Shown: in pieces, positions 33,642 to 36,608 of the stretch
Layout of the letters: each line of letters opens with the position of its first letter
Numbering within the stretch: the stretch's first letter is position 1
Origin: Bacteroidales bacterium
GTDB taxonomy: Bacteria > Bacteroidota > Bacteroidia > Bacteroidales > PUMT01
DNA length: 36,608 bases
Direction: 5' to 3'
Assembly (NCBI GenBank): GCA_007123885.1
Contig: SLGC01000162.1
Location: forward strand, 1 to 36,608
Made by a program: the position numbers and the translations under genes
Notes under the pieces: model-generated
The model's database searches: none
What the model saw: the letters and a program-made list of their open reading frames with translations, nothing else
Told to the model about the DNA's origin: nothing

Positions 33642-34852
33642 TTTTTAATACAGTCCTTTTGTTTGAGAAATTCTTCACGAATAAACCTGACCTGTTGAAG
33701 TTTTTCACCCGGATATTTTTCGGGGTAAACCCCTCCAGGATAAAAACAGGCGAAACCACCAGATGCAATACCCCATGTAGCAGCCTCAACAATATCAAAA
33801 TGTCCGGGCTTAAAGTTTTTTAACTGCCATGAGAGGGAAGCAATTACTCCACCGGCAAAATTATCACCACAACCGGTAGTATCTCCATTCATGTCAGGGC
33901 GGGCAAGCAATTTGTCAATTACGTATTCCGATACGGGGGCTGATAATAAATCTGTTTTTTTAAATACTCCACCCCCGGAATAAAAAACAACATCGTTGGT
34001 CCCATCTGTTATGAAGAAAGATGAAACTTTGGAGGTTTTAAAATATTTAGCTGCCGAATGCATATTATCTGTTCCACTGATCTTTTTAGCCTCCTCTGCA
34101 TCCATAATCAAAACATCGATCAGTTCATAATCGTCTATATTCTTTACCAGAGACCATGGTTTTCCGGGATTTCTTTTTTCCGAAGGGAAATCATAAACAG
34201 TGTTAACCACTGTTATACAATTATTTTTTTTCCCTCTTAATAAAAGTTGCGAAAGGTTTGAATGAAGATTGGGAACCAGCGCTGTTCCTCCGAAACAAAC
34301 AATATCGGACTCAAAGAAGCTATTGTCAAGCATTTCAGGGGTAAAACCCGCAGCAGCTCCTATATTGTTCAAAAATGTACGTTCTCCGGCCACCCTCTCA
34401 TAATCAGGGTCAGAGAACACATGAGTAAAAGGTGTTGGCAAACTCGTGAATTTATGGTAATTGTCTGTATTTAAAGAAGTTTTGCCGATTATCCTGAACA
34501 GGTCAGCGCTGATCTGGTCATCCCCCGCAATCCCATAAAACTTTACATGATGGCCGGTTGTTGAAAGCAGTTGTGAGGCATGGATCAGTGAGACCAGTGA
34601 TGGGCCTCCTGCATTAAAGGAAGTATCCGGGTTATTTCCAACAATCTCTTCTAAAATTTCATGATAAGATTTTCCGGAAAAAGCTTCAAGATCTTCTGTA
34701 AATACCAGTTTCCCGGGACTTAGTCCCCCGTCGCCGGGAATTTCTGACAGGTATTTCATGAAATTTTGGCTTTTGTATGAAACCTGCCCGTAAAGGTAAT
34801 CTCCAAGAGCACATCCTGTGCCGGAAATCAGGATTATATCCGAACTGTTCAT
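33626..34852 (-). CDS. PfkB-family carbohydrate kinase (long form)
   Basis: 408 residues, about 80-100 longer than ordinary ribokinase-type kinases. Seen: N-terminal SGTGCALGDYLYG, substrate loop NAGGPSLVSLIHASQLLS (about 79-96), and the ATP/anion-hole signature DTTGCGDNFAGGVIASL with the catalytic Asp (about 326-342). Extra length lies in the N-terminal lid (PGDGGLSPGKLVFTEDLEAF) and the C-terminus. It phosphorylates an unknown sugar, polyol or nucleoside; the tight link with an MtlD-like dehydrogenase suggests a hexitol or ketohexose. First gene of the pair on the minus strand; preceded by a 447-nt repeat-rich spacer without a recognisable promoter. Confidence 0.87.
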   Translation of the reverse strand: MNSSDIILISGTGCALGDYLYGQVSYKSQNFMKYLSEIPGDGGLSPGKLVFTEDLEAFSGKSYHEILEEIVGNNPDTSFNAGGPSLVSLIHASQLLSTTGHHVKFYGIAGDDQISADLFRIIGKTSLNTDNYHKFTSLPTPFTHVFSDPDYERVAGERTFLNNIGAAAGFTPEMLDNSFFESDIVCFGGTALVPNLHSNLSQLLLRGKKNNCITVVNTVYDFPSEKRNPGKPWSLVKNIDDYELIDVLIMDAEEAKKISGTDNMHSAAKYFKTSKVSSFFITDGTNDVVFYSGGGVFKKTDLLSAPVSEYVIDKLLARPDMNGDTTGCGDNFAGGVIASLSWQLKNFKPGHFDIVEAATWGIASGGFACFYPGGVYPEKYPGEKLQQVRFIREEFLKQKDCIKKWRLA

Positions 34853-34880
34853 TAGTAGTAAATATTTAATTTAACTTTTA

Positions 34881-34909
34881 AACCCGCGTCCTATGGTCGC
34901 GGTAATGTC
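34881..34909. repeat. Dispersed hairpin element, copy B
   Basis: 22 of 29 positions match 16298-16326. CCGCGTCC (34884-34891) faces GGTCGCGG (34895-34902) around TAT, with one T-T mismatch, the same shape as copy A. Confidence 0.5.
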
Positions 34910-34944
34910 CTGGCGGGGCTTTGCCCGAAAGGCATGTGCGATTA

Positions 34945-35023
34945 AAAAAATTCGCGGTGCGAAGAAAAAATCGGGGTTAAAGCCTCCTCCGGTGGTGAAT
35001 AGTCCGATTTTAGCGAATTTTTT
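34945..35023. repeat. Nested inverted repeats
   Basis: Outer arms AAAAAATTCGC (34945-34955) and GCGAATTTTTT (35013-35023), 11 bp perfect; inner arms AAAATCGG (34967-34974) and CCGATTTT (35004-35011), 8 bp perfect. The loop is 29 nt and the left side carries an 11-nt bulge. Confidence 0.7.
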
Positions 35024-35094
35024 ACATTAAGTCATTGGTCTCATGTATCTTACCACGGCATGTCTTCATATTATTTTGTGAAGATATTGAAACC

Positions 35095-35201
35095 ATCCTG
35101 ATAAAACATGTTAATAAAGTTAATATTATGTTTAGCAGGTAATTCATATTCAGCGTTTCAATTGGCAGTATACCTTTGTTTTATTAATCATTTTTTGTCA
35201 G
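35095..35201. repeat. Dispersed intergenic repeat, copy B
   Basis: Second copy of the segment at 25968-26076. Shared blocks include AATTCAT, TTCAG, TTTCAA and an exact TTGTTTTATTAAT. Differences do not follow a codon pattern, so a shared coding remnant is unlikely. Confidence 0.65.
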
Positions 35202-35299
35202 CCGCCGAATCCCTGTACAGAAGATTTCGGCATAATCCGGATGCGCAAAGATTCCTAAAACCGTTTTTTGCATTAAACCAGGTTATCTAAATTCATGTT

Positions 35300-36343
35300 T
35301 CAATCCATTATCTCAACAGTTCGTTTTGTTTCTGCCGATTTATAACAAGCTTCAATAATTTTCATATTCTGGAGCCCAGCATTGCCGTTATTGCGGGGGA
35401 TTGACCCATTTCTAACAGCCTTGCAGAATTCATCAATTTCTCCAAGGTATGTATTGACAGGTTTAGGGTCAATGTTCATGCCGTCACTATTATTTCTCGC
35501 CTGTTGGGCATCATAATCCGAAATATCCTCTTCCAGGTAGGCAATCATCTGGCCTGATTCACCCTGCCCGATCGTCCCCCTTGCAATGATACTTCCTTTC
35601 GATCCGTATAATTCAAGAACATTTTTACTGCTATTATCGGGAATGCAGAAGAAAGCATCAACAGTTGCTAATGCACCATTTTCGAAATATATGGTCACAA
35701 CAGAGCTATCCTCAGATTTATATGGATGAACATTGTTATTTATGAAGCAGCTTACTTCCCTTATATCACCGAAAAACCATTGGAGCAGGTCAATACAATG
35801 ACTACCCATATCCACCAGGGAGCCACCTCCCCCCATAACCGGATCCTGCCTCCATGAATCAGCAATGGGAGGATACCAGCATGATAACTGGGCTCTTCCG
35901 TATACCGGTGTACCCAGCTTACCCTCAGCAATTAATATTTTGGCCAGTTCATGCTGAGCATGAAATCTCATCATAAATCCTGCACACAGGAGAACACCCT
36001 CCTTCTTACAGGTATCGATCATTTGCTCTGCTTCTTTGACTGTCAACCCAAGGGGCTTCTCACATAATACATGCTTTTTTTCCCTTGCGCATTCCATGAC
36101 ATGACTAAGGTGCATATTAACGGGTGAAGCAACATATACCGCATCAATATCAGAATCCAGCAGTTCATTGATGCTTTTTGAAGCGGAAACTCTGAAATCT
36201 GATGCAACAGATTCATTGGCAGCTGTATTGATATCATAAACGGCGACAAGCTCTGCAAGGTCTGATGGAATAATGCCTTCCGGAATTGTCCTTCGTCTTG
36301 CGATTCCGCCCGAACCGATGACTCCCCATTTTATTTTTTCCAT
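35300..36343 (-). CDS. Gfo/Idh/MocA-family oxidoreductase
   Basis: 347 residues, NAD(P)-dependent sugar or cyclitol dehydrogenase family. Seen: Rossmann motif GVIGSGGIA (7-15), acidic ribose-binding end of beta-2 (VAVYD), the signature EKPLG with catalytic Lys96 (95-99), and the second-domain pattern GGGGSLVDMGSHCIDLLQW with Asp and His expected at the active site. There is no signal peptide, so it is cytoplasmic. It begins 14 nt after a DegT-type aminotransferase gene, a combination often used to make amino sugars (oxidise, then transaminate), although such pairs also occur in catabolic loci. Substrate unknown. Confidence 0.92.
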   Translation of the reverse strand: MEKIKWGVIGSGGIARRRTIPEGIIPSDLAELVAVYDINTAANESVASDFRVSASKSINELLDSDIDAVYVASPVNMHLSHVMECAREKKHVLCEKPLGLTVKEAEQMIDTCKKEGVLLCAGFMMRFHAQHELAKILIAEGKLGTPVYGRAQLSCWYPPIADSWRQDPVMGGGGSLVDMGSHCIDLLQWFFGDIREVSCFINNNVHPYKSEDSSVVTIYFENGALATVDAFFCIPDNSSKNVLELYGSKGSIIARGTIGQGESGQMIAYLEEDISDYDAQQARNNSDGMNIDPKPVNTYLGEIDEFCKAVRNGSIPRNNGNAGLQNMKIIEACYKSAETKRTVEIMD

Positions 36344-36357
36344 AATAGTTTTTTACA

Positions 36358-36608
36358 TTATTTTGAATAGGCAAGGATAACCTTTCTTAGGGCATCCCCG
36401 ATTTCTTCACAATTTTCAGTTGTTAATGTAGGAAATGCAAAACAAGTGAAAGTATGCTTTTCATGCCACAGGGCATTAGGCACGAGGACATCAGAATAAT
36501 CAACGCTCTCCGGACTGGCATATTCGCTTGATTTGAAGGGGAATCCGCTTCTGCCAAAAGCGTTGTGTTGTTGAAAAGCCTGTTCAACATGACATTGGGG
36601 CCAGAAAA
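36358..36608 (-). CDS. DegT/DnrJ/EryC1/StrS-type aminotransferase, C-terminal end (partial)
   Basis: The minus strand is open from the window edge to a TAA at 36358-36360, giving 82 C-terminal residues. The sequence ends with LVPNALWHEKHTFTCFAFPTL followed by a helical tail (EEIGDALRKVILAYSK), resembling the end of PLP-dependent DegT/DnrJ sugar aminotransferases. The PLP lysine would lie outside the window, so the family call rests on this short tail and on the Gfo/Idh neighbour 14 nt downstream. Probably the two are in one operon. Confidence 0.62.
   Translation of the reverse strand, partial: FWPQCHVEQAFQQHNAFGRSGFPFKSSEYASPESVDYSDVLVPNALWHEKHTFTCFAFPTLTTENCEEIGDALRKVILAYSK

Larger units (their letters stand above)
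34853..35299. other. Repeat-rich spacer upstream of the PfkB gene
   Basis: 447 nt. In order: hairpin element copy B (34881-34909), nested inverted repeats (34945-35023) and dispersed repeat copy B (35095-35201). A 60-codon frame (35108-35290) overlaps the last and is not supported as a gene. No promoter match was found. Confidence 0.6.

Noticed and set aside
35108-35290. 60-codon open frame after Gfo/Idh gene
   Set aside because: It overlaps a repeat whose other copy (25968-26076) does not preserve it by codon pattern, there is no ribosome site, and no family is recognised.
1-36608. Whole-window search for CRISPR arrays, toxin-antitoxin pairs, restriction systems, retrons, integrases or transposases
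   Set aside because: No regularly spaced repeats and no proteins with such motifs were seen; the two MutS proteins and RtcB are not part of any defence cassette visible here.

Overview
The window reads as a piece of a Bacteroidota chromosome, probably a Bacteroidales/Marinilabiliales-like bacterium. The reasons are: a short (286 aa) RpoD of the Bacteroidota type; promoters of the TTTG-N19-21-TAnnTTTG class in front of several genes; a PorQ homologue (type IX secretion) in the order porQ-cmk-ispH; a CBM9-like/DUF5916 outer-membrane protein; a ParE/ParC pair of the Bacteroidota form; and weak or absent Shine-Dalgarno sequences before most genes. No phage, insertion sequence, CRISPR array, tRNA or rRNA was recognised. 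The gene complement is mostly housekeeping and metabolism.

Layout. 1-8.9 kb: metG (minus, cut by the window edge) diverges from mutS2; then come a DUF5916 outer-membrane protein, a plsC-type acyltransferase and a second, membrane-anchored MutS-family ATPase. 9.0-10.7 kb: two overlapping amidohydrolase-superfamily genes on the minus strand, the first exported and complete in metal ligands, the second lacking them. 11.1-17.0 kb: parE-parC, aroK and an Hsp20 chaperone with a clear terminator. 17.1-23.6 kb: minus-strand rfaE1 (heptose kinase), and the group porQ-cmk-ispH-priA. 24.1-25.0 kb: a lipoprotein of the sugar isomerase/epimerase fold. 25.3-29.5 kb: a promoter followed by GNAT - M20D amidohydrolase - stand-alone alanine racemase - alanine/ornithine-racemase-family enzyme, the most intriguing operon here. 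30.0-32.1 kb: rpoD and rtcB converge on a strong hairpin. 32.4-36.6 kb: minus-strand carbohydrate genes: the 3' end of a DegT-type aminotransferase gene, a Gfo/Idh/MocA oxidoreductase, a long PfkB kinase and a mannitol-1-phosphate-dehydrogenase-like enzyme.

How the genes fit together. The metabolic blocks look like catabolism of unusual substrates: D-amino acids or N-acyl amino acids in the GNAT/M20/racemase operon, and a hexitol phosphate route that does not need a PTS in the PfkB/MtlD pair. No single unambiguous new system stands out. The best leads are the racemase operon, the paired amidohydrolases, the transmembrane MutS protein, and non-coding repeats: a ~107-nt segment present at 25.97 and 35.10 kb, a small hairpin element at 16.30 and 34.88 kb, and nested inverted repeats at 34.95 kb. 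All functional statements rest on recognising sequence motifs by eye; no database search was run.
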